Notes: a model not told the origin generated them from the letters alone. A DNA stretch of 18,129 nt from CAYMDS01 sp964576705 (GCA_964576705.1 CAZNVI010000016.1:1-18129), one strand, 5' to 3'. Positions 1-8,663 are shown, counted from the stretch's first letter. A program made the numbers and translations.

Positions 1-41
1 ACGGTCGCTGTCTTAGTTTCAAAGACTCATTTCCTGACAAG

Positions 42-135
42 CGAGGACTTGTCCTGAGCTTGCCGAAGGATCGCAGAGTATAACTGCCGATCTTGAATTC
101 CTTGACCTTCGTAATCCGCCAGCTGGCGGAGAAGG
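42..135. repeat. Gene-free leader stretch with two palindromic repeat elements
   Basis: No convincing gene lies in 1-272. Two short palindromic elements stand out. At 52-70 is an imperfect hairpin, TCCTGAGCTTGCCGAAGGA, preceded by the small inverted repeat GGACTTGTCC (44-53). At 115-130 is a perfect 16-bp palindrome, TCCGCCAGCTGGCGGA, flanked by outer arms CCTTC (106-110) and GAAGG (131-135). From memory both resemble dispersed elements common in CPR and other uncultured bacterial genomes; I cannot verify that here. They could be REP-like dispersed repeats or a bidirectional transcription barrier. No long T tract follows either, so a classical terminator is unlikely. Confidence 0.55.
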
Positions 136-272
136 AGGTTCACAAATACCCCGAAAGAGTACAGAGTCATTTTATTTAACCATTGTCGCAATTGTCAAGA
201 TAGGCTTTTGTAATGTTTTTAAAAGGTAGGTGTCAAGTAAGTAAGTTAGGTCAGGACTAAAATGCGTTTAAT

Positions 273-3200
273 ATGATAGAGATACAGGTATCACAAGAAC
301 AGCTTAGAAGTTCTGCAAAAGCTATTGCTGCATTGACAGGCACAGGAAAAGAAGGCTATGCTGGAAACGTAGAAGGTTTTAATTCTATAACTATGTCTGA
401 CGAAAGTAAGCTTTCATATACTGAGCTAGTAATTAGCATGGGTGAGTCAAAAGGCGAAGAGGTTGCTAAAACGCAGTCTGCCACACATGAGGATCCTGTG
501 CGAAAATCAGAAAGGATAAAAAAAGAGTGGGAGAAGTGGATGTCGGACGGGAACAGTAAACATCCTAAGCCCGATCAAAAATTGGCGGAAGCATTAAAGC
601 AGCAGGGTATTTCTGTCGATGACTATAAAAAACAATATGAATTTTATAAAAAACATAGAATTCGGTTCGTAACAGAGCTTCCTCCTGAAAAGCTGCATAA
701 ATTATGGACTGAGTGGTACGATCATTTTGGAAAAACCGATGAAAGTAAGGATGAGTATGGGGAAAAGTATCAATACATAATGACACTTGTGGCAGCAGGG
801 CTCAGTCCTCGGGAATTCGCAAGGCAATATAATTGGAAGGCTTTCTTCGAGGCTCCACCGCCTGAGACAATTTTAAGTGCGGTAATTACGCTAGTAAAAA
901 GAGCAACGAATCAGATAATAGCAGAAGTCCTTCCTTCTGGGTTAAATCTAGACGACACGAAGCGCATTGAAAATGGTTTTGCCAGTGTTCTCTGGGATTT
1001 GGCTAATGAGAAACGTAGATCAGAAACAAGCGGTAGAGAGCCAACGCCTGGCGAATTGCAAACCCAGAAGTACTTAGCGGCAATGGGAATAGGGCCTGGT
1101 GAAAACGGAGGCGCAAGAGTAGAGGATGTTTCAGATAAAAATAAAGAAAAAGTAACTAAAGAACATATGGATAAAGTCATCGTCAATGCGGGTATTGAAA
1201 ATGAAGAAGATAGGAAAAATCAAGCTAGAGAATTATTACTGCCTAGAGAATTGAAAGATACTGAGTTAGATGCGATAATTGCCGCTCATGATGTAGGAAA
1301 AACTGAAAGAGGCCTAGTGGGTGATAGCACGGAGATTTTTGATTATACATTTCCTCATATTGCTAAAAAGGCTGAGATTCTGAAGGCTGCAGGCTTTACG
1401 TCTGAGGAAATTCGCACATTAATGGAAAATGGCATCGTAGGAAATGGAGGAATTCCTGCAGGTGGAGAAGGTGAAGATAGTGATTTGGATATTGATACGT
1501 CAGCAAGAAGTAAGGGCGCTGACTTAACCTCAAGTAGGCTTCAGGACATCGGCGAGCAAGCTCAAAATGCCGGAGGAAGGGCCAGTGAAGCGTTGGGAGT
1601 CTTGGGAGCATGGGGAAGCTTAGAACAGCCTATTGTTGATGGTAGAGTTGAGGTGCCAGGCGTAATTCTTCAAAACCCTTTCCAAAAAATGTTAGCAAAC
1701 AAACTTGAGGCTGCGGGTATACCCCCAACGGAAGATTATATACAAGTTGTTCGGGGAGTTAAGTCGTTAAAGGATCTTAACGCCGCATTCGATCGTATAA
1801 GCAATGTTCATATGGGCGGGGATGAAAGATCAATGTCAGAATTTGAGGCTTATTATGGAAGACAAATTGAAAGCCTGGATGATTTAGTTTATGAAATAGT
1901 AAAGAATAACTCAGAGAAGGAATGGATGTGGGGAGAGGGGGGCATATTTCCTCTGTTTGAAAGAGTATACAAGATAAATCCTCAGACAGGAGAACCCTTG
2001 TTGGACAGCAGTGGTAAGCCAATACCTGAAAAAGTGACAAAGATGGTCGGAGGCGGACGAACTAAAAAAGAAGATATGATACGTGCGATTCCTGGCAATT
2101 TTCATAAATGGATAATGCATGAGATGGAGTATTGGCATGATGATTCACCCGAAAGTTCGGTGGAGTTTGATCAAAAAATAGCGCTTCGTACTGAAAAGGG
2201 CAGGGAGTTATCTTTAGCGAGTATTTTACGCTCAATGAATGTTTATTTAAAGACGAAGATTTGGAATGAAGAGACAGGGAAGTATGAAAATTACGTCGCA
2301 AAAGATCTTTACAGCCAGATTTATAAAGATATGACGATGTACGTGGAGGGCCGTAAGGCGCACCTTCAGTATCTTAAAGACATGCCTAATGCGAAAACCA
2401 TACAGTCGTTTATGAGTAGTTTCCATGCATACCCCAGTCCTTTAACCCGCGGAGTCTGGAATCAGCAGAGTTTCATGCGTTGGGATTATTATTCTCCACA
2501 ATTTTTCCAATCAGAAATTGAAAAGGCGGGTTGGAGCAAAAGAGCGCTTTCGAAATTGTCAAATGAAGACAAAGAGCGTCAAGATGGAAAAGTGGGTGTG
2601 GCTAAGGCATATGCTGAATCAGTGTATCGCAACATCATGAATCTTGATGAGAATAGCGAATACAGTATTATGAGTCTTTTGGGTACTGATTCACTGTTTT
2701 TCGACAAAAAACGCCTTTTAGAGCTGCGAAATGATCATGCTGCTTCAGCGAACGAGGATCCTGAGAAGTGGATAGCTAAAGCAAACATAGAAATAATTCT
2801 TCCAAGTCTAGAGGCTCTGAAAGCAGCCCGGGAGAAGTCTATAAATGATCCGAAGAATGGCGCTACTAAAGAGAAGAGGGAGAAGAAATTTGACGCAAAT
2901 ATTTTATGGCTGCCAAATCCTGCACATACCAGAACGAATGGAGAGCCGGAAAGGATTCCAGTTGATAAGGCAGCCTTTCGAAGGCTCTTCAATATATTTG
3001 ATGGTCCACAAGGTGATCCGAGGACAGAGAAACTATTACGCGCTGTCGTAGCAAATGAGATAGCCAGAAAGGCTAAGTTATATATAGAAGATAAGAATAG
3101 GGTAAGTGAAGGAAGGAAGAGTTGGTACTTAAGAGAAGAAGATTCTAGTACTGGAAGAATAGCATATCGTTTGATTACAGACGATGCCGAAAGGGCAAGA

Positions 3201-4604
3201 ATAAAGTCCGAGAAGAAAACTGTCTGGATCCTGGATGATGATGCCAAAAATATCGCAGAAGAGGATGCATTTTTCTCTTTAAGATGGAAAGGAATAGCAG
3301 CCTTAAATGATCCTGACGCTACGGGATATGATTGGCAGACTAGAGCTTTTTACGCGACCACATATCGAAATAAAGGTCCTACCAGAAAAAGAAATAATGA
3401 CTCTGGTAATTTACATAGTATCGATATACAGCGTGCCACTGTTATGGATTTCATGCGCGGGACTCTTACTCTTGCGAAAAAATCAAAGTATGTAGATCAA
3501 TACGGTCAGCCAGCGCCCGGACCAAGCGGTAAGATAGAATATGAAACCATAGGCAAAGATACGCTTTATAAAACACCTCTTGATGTAGTTTATGAAATCG
3601 TAAAAGCGTGGGAGGCAGAGGAAAAGGAGCAGGCAAAAAAGCGTCTGGAAGATCGCAGAAGCGGAGCTACGGCTGAACAAAGACAGAAGAATGAAAAGGA
3701 TCGGAAAACTGAACGCGAAGAGCTGTTGCGTAAAGTTACAAGCCAGTTTTATTTCCGCCGCCAAACCCAAGAAAAATATTTCGGAGATCATTGGGATCGT
3801 GGGAGTAAGGTCCTTGAAGAAAACTTACTTGGAGGGAAGTCTATAGACTTCGGGAAGATAACAAGCTATGAAAGGTTTGTGCAGACTGGGCGCGTGGATG
3901 TGGACATGACTGCATTCAGAAAAGAGTTCGAAGATTATATCAAGCCTTTGCGCTATGGATTAAGCACTTATGCGCAGCTTGATTTATCTCAGGAAATAGA
4001 TATATTCGACGACGACGGTGAATTGGTAAAAGTTAAAGATCAAAACGGAAACGAAAGTCGTCCGATAGCTGCACAGTATTTTTTCAGTAATGAAATATTA
4101 GATCATCCCCAGTTCTGGAAATCGCCTGATCCTAAAAATAAAGATGAAATGAGAAGGTCAAAGATGGTAGAGATAACAGATGGGAAAGGTAATATAACAA
4201 AGGTTAGAAAAATTCCCCATGTTATAGATCCTAAAGAGCTAAATACAGCCGATGGTAAAATCCAGCTTTATATATTAGCGGGATTGGCTGGATTTGGGGC
4301 ACAAGTACTACAGCACAGGCAGAACTTTACGCATGATAAGAGATTTCAGGATGAGTTCATAAATTCGATGTATGACTCCTTACAGTCCTTACCTAATGCT
4401 GTGATGTTTAAAGATATTCCCATGAAGAACGTACGTTGGAAGACTAATGCTATAAGTAGATTAGATATCAAATGGCTTCGTGAGCATACAGGTACTGGAG
4501 TTTGGAAAATGGCAACAATTGCGATCTTTAAGTCGTTATTTTGGGGAACATTGGAGGGCTTTGAAGAAGCAGGTAAAATAATGTTTAAAGACGTTATAAA
4601 ATAG
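273..4604 (+). CDS. Giant protein of unknown function (1443 aa), CPR type
   Basis: I do not recognise a family. The product is largely hydrophilic and charged, with no N-terminal signal peptide. Residues about 75-150 are Lys/Glu-rich and probably helical. Residues about 395-440 are Gly/Asp/Ser-rich and look like a linker. Residues 1120-1200 are again strongly charged. The only membrane-like stretch is about 1330-1346 (start IQLYILAGLAGF), and a second amphipathic or hydrophobic patch lies near the C-terminus (around KMATIAIFKSLFWG). The ATG at 273 has no Shine-Dalgarno site; a -10-like TAAAAT lies at 258-263, 9 nt upstream, so a leaderless message is possible, but I see no good -35. It converges with the VirB6/TrbL-like gene, leaving 2 bp between stop codons. 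That pairing suggests, but does not show, a role linked to a type IV secretion-like apparatus. The long uninterrupted frame with coherent codon use makes the gene itself certain. Confidence 0.93.
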   Translation: MIEIQVSQEQLRSSAKAIAALTGTGKEGYAGNVEGFNSITMSDESKLSYTELVISMGESKGEEVAKTQSATHEDPVRKSERIKKEWEKWMSDGNSKHPKPDQKLAEALKQQGISVDDYKKQYEFYKKHRIRFVTELPPEKLHKLWTEWYDHFGKTDESKDEYGEKYQYIMTLVAAGLSPREFARQYNWKAFFEAPPPETILSAVITLVKRATNQIIAEVLPSGLNLDDTKRIENGFASVLWDLANEKRRSETSGREPTPGELQTQKYLAAMGIGPGENGGARVEDVSDKNKEKVTKEHMDKVIVNAGIENEEDRKNQARELLLPRELKDTELDAIIAAHDVGKTERGLVGDSTEIFDYTFPHIAKKAEILKAAGFTSEEIRTLMENGIVGNGGIPAGGEGEDSDLDIDTSARSKGADLTSSRLQDIGEQAQNAGGRASEALGVLGAWGSLEQPIVDGRVEVPGVILQNPFQKMLANKLEAAGIPPTEDYIQVVRGVKSLKDLNAAFDRISNVHMGGDERSMSEFEAYYGRQIESLDDLVYEIVKNNSEKEWMWGEGGIFPLFERVYKINPQTGEPLLDSSGKPIPEKVTKMVGGGRTKKEDMIRAIPGNFHKWIMHEMEYWHDDSPESSVEFDQKIALRTEKGRELSLASILRSMNVYLKTKIWNEETGKYENYVAKDLYSQIYKDMTMYVEGRKAHLQYLKDMPNAKTIQSFMSSFHAYPSPLTRGVWNQQSFMRWDYYSPQFFQSEIEKAGWSKRALSKLSNEDKERQDGKVGVAKAYAESVYRNIMNLDENSEYSIMSLLGTDSLFFDKKRLLELRNDHAASANEDPEKWIAKANIEIILPSLEALKAAREKSINDPKNGATKEKREKKFDANILWLPNPAHTRTNGEPERIPVDKAAFRRLFNIFDGPQGDPRTEKLLRAVVANEIARKAKLYIEDKNRVSEGRKSWYLREEDSSTGRIAYRLITDDAERARIKSEKKTVWILDDDAKNIAEEDAFFSLRWKGIAALNDPDATGYDWQTRAFYATTYRNKGPTRKRNNDSGNLHSIDIQRATVMDFMRGTLTLAKKSKYVDQYGQPAPGPSGKIEYETIGKDTLYKTPLDVVYEIVKAWEAEEKEQAKKRLEDRRSGATAEQRQKNEKDRKTEREELLRKVTSQFYFRRQTQEKYFGDHWDRGSKVLEENLLGGKSIDFGKITSYERFVQTGRVDVDMTAFRKEFEDYIKPLRYGLSTYAQLDLSQEIDIFDDDGELVKVKDQNGNESRPIAAQYFFSNEILDHPQFWKSPDPKNKDEMRRSKMVEITDGKGNITKVRKIPHVIDPKELNTADGKIQLYILAGLAGFGAQVLQHRQNFTHDKRFQDEFINSMYDSLQSLPNAVMFKDIPMKNVRWKTNAISRLDIKWLREHTGTGVWKMATIAIFKSLFWGTLEGFEEAGKIMFKDVIK

Positions 4605-4606
4605 GT

Positions 4607-6397
4607 TTAAGCGGTGGGTGGAGGTGTTCCTTCTGGGGGTGTACCTGTAGTATCTGTGTCAGTTTCCTGAGTAGTAGTTGGAGGGGGAGTGGTTAGAGTC
4701 TGCGTAGCTCCAGTTGCAGGCGCTGTCCCTCCACCGGCAGTGCCTGGACCGGTGTTGTTGCCTGTGGCTACTACTGGGGTTTTATAGAATCCCGGATTTA
4801 GATCCTTATCATTAACCTTTAGATTATCCCATTTTTCTGTTATTTTGTTGATTCCCGGAATTCCTCTTACTGCGCGGCGAGCATAATATGAACCAGCTTG
4901 CCATGAGCCATCTTTTCTGCGGCCAAATATAGGACCCCCCACGCTCTTTGTAATAGCGGCACCGGCTCCGAGAGCCGCAAATGCAGCAGGAGCGTATTTA
5001 GACGGAGAAACTTTAAACATCTCTCTCGCCATATTTATTACCTCGGGCGTAATCAGGATTACTCCGAGTGCCAGAATATACCCCATGTTATTAGAAAGGG
5101 TGGGATTAGCGACTAAGGGGGGGACGAATGCGCCGCCTGATACATTTGGCTGATTGATACTAGGGTCACTAACTAGAGCCACTGCCAGTAAAAACAAAAA
5201 GATTGTCAAAGGATAAAGCGAAAGAGAGAAAATAATCCTTCTCATCCATTGGGTGAAGCCAAAGTTGGTATTGTTCGGAAGGAGGCCTGCGATTATCCAA
5301 ATCGGCCCTAATATCGTATACAGCAATATATAGATATAAGACTTAATAAGCATAAGCCATACTCTGCCTAGCTGAACAAGTATGGCTATCACAATGACTA
5401 AGGCTACAAGAGCTCCAATAATATTTGCAATGAATGAATTGATGGCTCTCTTAGCGCAGGTTACGATTCCATTAAAAACTATGCTACATTTCCCATCAAG
5501 AGAGCCTGGGTCAATACCGAAAACAGAAAGCAGCATGCGAGAAACAATCTCGCCTATGCTTCTGCCCACATTCCAACCCAGTTCTAGAGTTGTCGTTTTA
5601 TTAGCTCCCCATGGGCAACCAAGGGTGTTATTCACATAATGCAGAGGGTTATCAAGTACCAGAGATGTGCCTTTTGCGGCAAGGGTACCTCCGTCTTCGC
5701 AAAGCGTATCACCGCTAATTATATTAATCCCTGTATATGTTGTAACCCACATCATGTCAATCGCCAAGCCGACGATTGCATAAGAAAAAGTGATAAGCAT
5801 GATATAGATGACTACTTTAGGTATTTGGTTTTCTAAAGTCATTACAGTTCTGGGATCTAGCTTTACTCTAAGCATCACGCCAATTCCTATTAAAACGAAG
5901 ATTAAGACGAAACCTGTATACGTTAGATCGCGTACTTTTTTCCAAAGATTCATTAATGCAGTTAAATTTTCAAAGCCAGTGCTTTGTGCATACGCGGGCT
6001 TGATGATTCCAAACCCCGAAGATAAGTAGTTGATATAGTCACCGGTGCGGATTGGAATATCGTAAGTCATAGTAATCATTCCGACCAATGAGCCCAGCGC
6101 ACCGTTTAGGGGTAGATGTGAATCGTTTTTGATAAACCCTATTTTATTAGTTTCGTTGTCTATGCCTAAGCATGTCTGTGCAGGGTTGACAAAATCTATT
6201 CCAATTAATTGGCACATAATAGCTGAGGTTATGTCATATAAGATAACCTGCGCACGATAATGTGAACTGCTTGGAACGTCCGAATTTACATTTGGGTTTT
6301 TATTGGTCTGCGCATTTACAGCAGAGGAGCTATGAAGAAAGAAGATAAATAGCGTAATTATCGCAAATAAAATTTTATTAATGCGGGCAGTAAGCAT
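4607..6397 (-). CDS. VirB6/TrbL-like polytopic membrane protein (596 aa)
   Basis: Probable inner-membrane channel component of a type IV secretion-like or DNA-transfer system. Residues 1-29 form a signal peptide-like segment ending in AVNAQ. Hydrophobic segments lie at roughly 160-178, 193-218, 322-343, 347-374, 388-410 and 437-451. The segment around 346-375 (GRVWLMLIKSYIYILL, then GPIWIIAGLLP) and the following RRIIFSLSLYPL resemble the conserved core of VirB6/TrbL proteins annotated in CPR genomes. A second signal-peptidase-like site, PAYAQ, occurs at about 134-138. The C-terminal ~50 residues (from about 545) are a Gly/Thr/Pro low-complexity tail, probably exposed. No VirB4, VirB11 or coupling protein is in the window. 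Upstream of the ATG a weak TTAACT-N17-TATTCA and a doubled 7-mer are visible but no Shine-Dalgarno site. The family call rests on topology and local motifs, so it is moderately sure. Confidence 0.75.
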   Translation of the reverse strand: MLTARINKILFAIITLFIFFLHSSSAVNAQTNKNPNVNSDVPSSSHYRAQVILYDITSAIMCQLIGIDFVNPAQTCLGIDNETNKIGFIKNDSHLPLNGALGSLVGMITMTYDIPIRTGDYINYLSSGFGIIKPAYAQSTGFENLTALMNLWKKVRDLTYTGFVLIFVLIGIGVMLRVKLDPRTVMTLENQIPKVVIYIMLITFSYAIVGLAIDMMWVTTYTGINIISGDTLCEDGGTLAAKGTSLVLDNPLHYVNNTLGCPWGANKTTTLELGWNVGRSIGEIVSRMLLSVFGIDPGSLDGKCSIVFNGIVTCAKRAINSFIANIIGALVALVIVIAILVQLGRVWLMLIKSYIYILLYTILGPIWIIAGLLPNNTNFGFTQWMRRIIFSLSLYPLTIFLFLLAVALVSDPSINQPNVSGGAFVPPLVANPTLSNNMGYILALGVILITPEVINMAREMFKVSPSKYAPAAFAALGAGAAITKSVGGPIFGRRKDGSWQAGSYYARRAVRGIPGINKITEKWDNLKVNDKDLNPGFYKTPVVATGNNTGPGTAGGGTAPATGATQTLTTPPPTTTQETDTDTTGTPPEGTPPPTA

Positions 6398-6402
6398 AAG
6401 TT

Positions 6403-6416
6403 AGTGAATAGTGAAT
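6403..6416. repeat. Heptamer tandem repeat (AGTGAAT)x2
   Basis: Two perfect copies of AGTGAAT sit 6 bp upstream of the start codon of the VirB6-like gene (in its 5' leader on the minus strand). The period of 7 bp is shared with two other tandem repeats in the window. Confidence 0.6.
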
Positions 6417-6510
6417 AGAAATAACGATATGAGCAGTTAATTATCTATCCACGGACTACGCACCTTTACTTTTAGTTTGAGTTATTTAATTAATGATGTC
6501 AAGTTTTAGA

Positions 6511-6553
6511 CACGAATCTTTACGAATTTAAATAATCCGAACTTATACGAATT
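6511..6553. repeat. Degenerate ACGAAT-type intergenic repeat
   Basis: ACGAAT occurs at 6512, 6522 and 6547, with a related CCGAAC at 6537, in the AT-rich space between the DUF4258-like gene and the VirB6-like gene. It may be a decayed dispersed repeat or upstream promoter DNA of the VirB6-like gene. Nothing else is visible in this 186-bp gap. Confidence 0.35.
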
Positions 6554-6583
6554 GAGCGTCAATAATTAATAAGCAATTTAATT

Positions 6584-6919
6584 TTATAATCCCAATTGCG
6601 ATCGTATAATCAACCAAACTTTCCCCCAGAATCCGGCTTTATGATACGCCCGGTGTCTTTCCCTTTCTTGGTAATCTTTTGTGCCGGGGTGGGGAGGGTC
6701 TATCCAGCATGATAGCGCTATCCATTCTTTATGCTCGTTTTGGGTAGCGATTAGTGTCACCAAAGACTTGTCGAAATGTTTTATAAACTCTGTAGTACCA
6801 TCCTTTTTACCCCTCTTTGTTTCATCTGGCTTCGAGAAAGTCGTTATGACCATGTCTCTAGACATTCTTCTTTCAGCAAGTCGGTCAAGCGCATGGTTAG
6901 TAAATATAAGATAGCTCAT
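6584..6919 (-). CDS. DUF4258-like small protein (111 aa)
   Basis: The N-terminus shows the pattern of the DUF4258 family: a beta start (YLIFTNHALDRLAERRMS) with the His-Ala-x-x-Arg-x-x-x-Arg-x-x-Ser signature, then a helix with a Val and Thr, then a FIKHFDKSLVTLIATQ strand pair. The family is small and of uncertain function; it is often compared with toxin-like RNase folds, but nothing here proves that. No antitoxin partner is adjacent. Its ATG overlaps the truB stop as ATGA (6916-6919), so translation is probably coupled to truB. The C-terminal ~35 residues are basic and Trp/His-rich, beyond the domain core. Confidence 0.7.
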   Translation of the reverse strand: MSYLIFTNHALDRLAERRMSRDMVITTFSKPDETKRGKKDGTTEFIKHFDKSLVTLIATQNEHKEWIALSCWIDPPHPGTKDYQERERHRAYHKAGFWGKVWLIIRSQLGL

Positions 6920-7734
6920 GCCTTTATTATAGAAGAAATATTAAATTCGCCAATACTGGTTCGTTTGATAGAAATCGCTATGGCACCGCAGTCGAGATTT
7001 TGCCCTATTTCATGAGCAATTCCTCTCACATATGTTCCACTTGAGCAGACTATTCTACAGTTTAAAACGGGAAACTCAGCATGATTAGTTCTGGCGAAAA
7101 AATCTTCCCAAACCTTCAAAATTTCTTCCTGTCTGAAATCTCCCTGGACCTTACCGATGTTTTCTTGAATCCTACTTTTCACATCTTGAATCGTTATGCC
7201 ATGTCTCGAAATAAGCTCAAATGAATAAATTTCGATTTCATGGCTTGGGATTTGTACTTGGTCGAGCTTTTGGTTCCTTGCCCACCAGTACAATGGCCTA
7301 CCGCTTACTGCTTTTGAGGAATAGGGAGGGTAGGGCTGTTGGTACTTACCAACAAAAGTTCTTAAAATATTTTCCATTTGCCATTTATCATTTTTCATTG
7401 ATCTACCATTTTTAGATTTGTCAATTTCAACAATTGTTTTTAAATGGAAACTGGAAGATGAAAAATTGACAATTTTCCCCAATATATCATAAGTATCGGT
7501 TTCTATTCCCAATAAAACAGTAAACTCATAAGTTTTTTGCAGTTTTTCATAGGTGTTTCTTTTTTTATTTTCTTCGTCTATGAGAAGCAGAAGTAATCCT
7601 TCAGCCATAGGATCCAAGCGTCCTGCATAGCTTATCTTCCTATCTCTATATTCTGGGAACCTTTGTTTAAATTCTAGTACCGATTGATATGGAGTCGCGC
7701 CAAGCGATTTGTAGATGGGAATGACATTTTTCAT
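6916..7734 (-). CDS. truB: tRNA pseudouridine(55) synthase TruB (272 aa)
   Basis: Makes pseudouridine 55 in the T-loop of tRNAs. The catalytic motif is clear: ISYAGRLDPMAEGLL, with Asp41 as the nucleophile (numbering from the ATG at 7734). Other TruB landmarks are TYEFTVLLGIETDTYD (about 69-83), PYPPYSSKAVSGRPLY (about 134-149) and the C-terminal SGTYVRGIAHEIG. I chose the ATG at 7734 because the product then begins like other TruB proteins; an in-frame ATG at 7788 lies immediately next to a -10-like TATTAT and would add 18 residues encoded by the 9-bp repeat array. Residues about 89-122 are an Asn/Lys/Ser-rich insertion between the usual conserved blocks. A DUF4258-like gene follows with an ATGA overlap. 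Function is certain; the exact start is less so. Confidence 0.93.
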   Translation of the reverse strand: MKNVIPIYKSLGATPYQSVLEFKQRFPEYRDRKISYAGRLDPMAEGLLLLLIDEENKKRNTYEKLQKTYEFTVLLGIETDTYDILGKIVNFSSSSFHLKTIVEIDKSKNGRSMKNDKWQMENILRTFVGKYQQPYPPYSSKAVSGRPLYWWARNQKLDQVQIPSHEIEIYSFELISRHGITIQDVKSRIQENIGKVQGDFRQEEILKVWEDFFARTNHAEFPVLNCRIVCSSGTYVRGIAHEIGQNLDCGAIAISIKRTSIGEFNISSIIKA

Positions 7735-7740
7735 GCAGAA

Positions 7741-7778
7741 AGTACCACGGATACCACGAGCACCAAGGGTATCACGAG
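7741..7778 (-). repeat. Array of four degenerate 9-bp units (left arm)
   Basis: Read on the minus strand this is four consecutive 9-mers of the form NNGTGRTAC: TCGTGATAC, CCTTGGTGC, TCGTGGTAT, CCGTGGTAC. It lies just upstream of the chosen truB start, so in its 5' leader if the promoter at 7789-7817 is right. Confidence 0.6.
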
Positions 7779-7788
7779 TCAATTGCAT

Positions 7789-7817
7789 ATAATAGCATGT
7801 GTCTGATTGTAATTAAA
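7789..7817 (-). promoter_or_regulatory. Possible truB promoter
   Basis: On the minus strand TTTAAT (7817-7812), a 17-nt spacer, then TATTAT (7794-7789). The -10 matches the consensus at five of six bases, the -35 poorly. Transcription would start near 7782, giving truB a leader of about 45 nt that contains the left 9-bp repeat array. Confidence 0.4.
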
Positions 7818-7818
7818 G

Positions 7819-7856
7819 CTCGTGGTACTTGTGATACATGTGCTACTAATGATACC
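7819..7856 (+). repeat. Array of four degenerate 9-bp units (right arm)
   Basis: On the plus strand four 9-mers of the same family follow each other: TCGTGGTAC, TTGTGATAC, ATGTGCTAC, TAATGATAC. The array is 38 bp, the same length as the left one, in inverted orientation, with a 40-bp spacer between them. It sits upstream of both the truB and the CAP gene promoters. Confidence 0.6.
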
Positions 7857-7890
7857 TTTTAAATCTACTGTTCAGCTTGTCTTGCTTGCC

Positions 7891-7896
7891 TATAAT
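7891..7896 (+). promoter_or_regulatory. -10 box of the CAP-domain gene
   Basis: Perfect TATAAT 24 nt upstream of the ATG at 7920. I see no good -35 at the right distance. Expected transcription start is about 7903, giving a leader of about 15 nt without a Shine-Dalgarno site. Confidence 0.5.
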
Positions 7897-7919
7897 AGTT
7901 TACTATAAATATATCAATC

Positions 7920-8663
7920 ATGGAATGCTGCTCACCATTTCTCATCAATCGCCATCGATATAGGATAGTCCCTCATCATTTTAAGCTTTTTTTAGTAATC
8001 ACGACTTTACTGCTGACTCTTTATTCAGGGGCTGTAAGTGCGAGTAGCAACTCGGCTGAGATAGTATTTGTAAAACAGATTCAGGCCGCTAACTTTTCAG
8101 GCAAAAACCCGCAGCATATAATAATTGAAGAAAAAGCAGCGACTTTAGTATCCTCTGTGAAGATAATCAGTGAGAAGAAAGAGCCTCCAAAAGCTACCGC
8201 TACACCCGTTGTAAGCCCTGAAAAATTAAACACAAAAGAAGAGAGCGTAAATAAGGATAATAATGAAGAAAAAACAGAAACCAATTCATCTGGAAATAGT
8301 TTTCTTGCAGCACTTAATGCTTATAGACAAAAAAACGGAAAGGCATCTCTTTTATGGGATGGGAAATTAGCAGATTATGCGCAAAGCAGAGCAGAGCTTT
8401 TTTCTAAACAGAACGCACTCGACAGCCATACAGGCTTCAATGAGTTTATAAAAAATCAAGACGGGTTTAATAAGCTCGGATTTAACTCCTTAGGTGAAAA
8501 TTCGGGAATCGGTCATAATCTGGAGCCTGCAACATTAATTGAAAACGCATACGGAAAATCACCATCTCATGATGATAACCAGCTGAACTCTGGATGGTCA
8601 CATGTAGGAATCGGGGTAAGTGGTACAGCGACAAATTTTATATTCGGAGGTAGCGCAAATTAG
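7920..8663 (+). CDS. Secreted CAP/SCP-domain protein (247 aa)
   Basis: Predicted exported protein of the CAP (cysteine-rich secretory, antigen 5, PR-1) superfamily. A basic N-region (1-22) is followed by a hydrophobic segment (about 23-40) and a signal-peptidase-like site VSA/SS near 41. Residues 45-125 form a Lys/Glu/Thr/Pro-rich linker. The CAP domain runs from about 128 to the end: helix FLAALNAYRQKNGKASLLWD, His170 (DSHTG), Glu193 (LGENSG) and His228 in SHVGIGV correspond to the conserved CAP His/Glu/His positions. Bacterial CAP proteins are extracellular and often wall-associated, but substrates are mostly unknown. It has its own TATAAT, no Shine-Dalgarno site, and is followed immediately by a tripled heptamer. 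The domain call is solid; the role is open. Confidence 0.85.
   Translation: MECCSPFLINRHRYRIVPHHFKLFLVITTLLLTLYSGAVSASSNSAEIVFVKQIQAANFSGKNPQHIIIEEKAATLVSSVKIISEKKEPPKATATPVVSPEKLNTKEESVNKDNNEEKTETNSSGNSFLAALNAYRQKNGKASLLWDGKLADYAQSRAELFSKQNALDSHTGFNEFIKNQDGFNKLGFNSLGENSGIGHNLEPATLIENAYGKSPSHDDNQLNSGWSHVGIGVSGTATNFIFGGSAN

Noticed and set aside
2735..3247. Antisense reading frame of 170 codons within the giant gene
   Set aside because: It is fully inside a well-supported gene on the other strand, has no ribosome site, and its hydrophobic composition is what the reverse of Lys/Glu-rich coding gives.
7735..7788. Longer TruB with 18 extra N-terminal residues
   Set aside because: The extra residues are encoded by the 9-bp repeat array, the ATG abuts a -10-like TATTAT, and TruB homologues begin at the MKNVIPIYKS-like position.
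7741..7856. CRISPR-like array
   Set aside because: Units are 9 bp, contiguous, without spacers and in opposite orientations; no cas genes are present.
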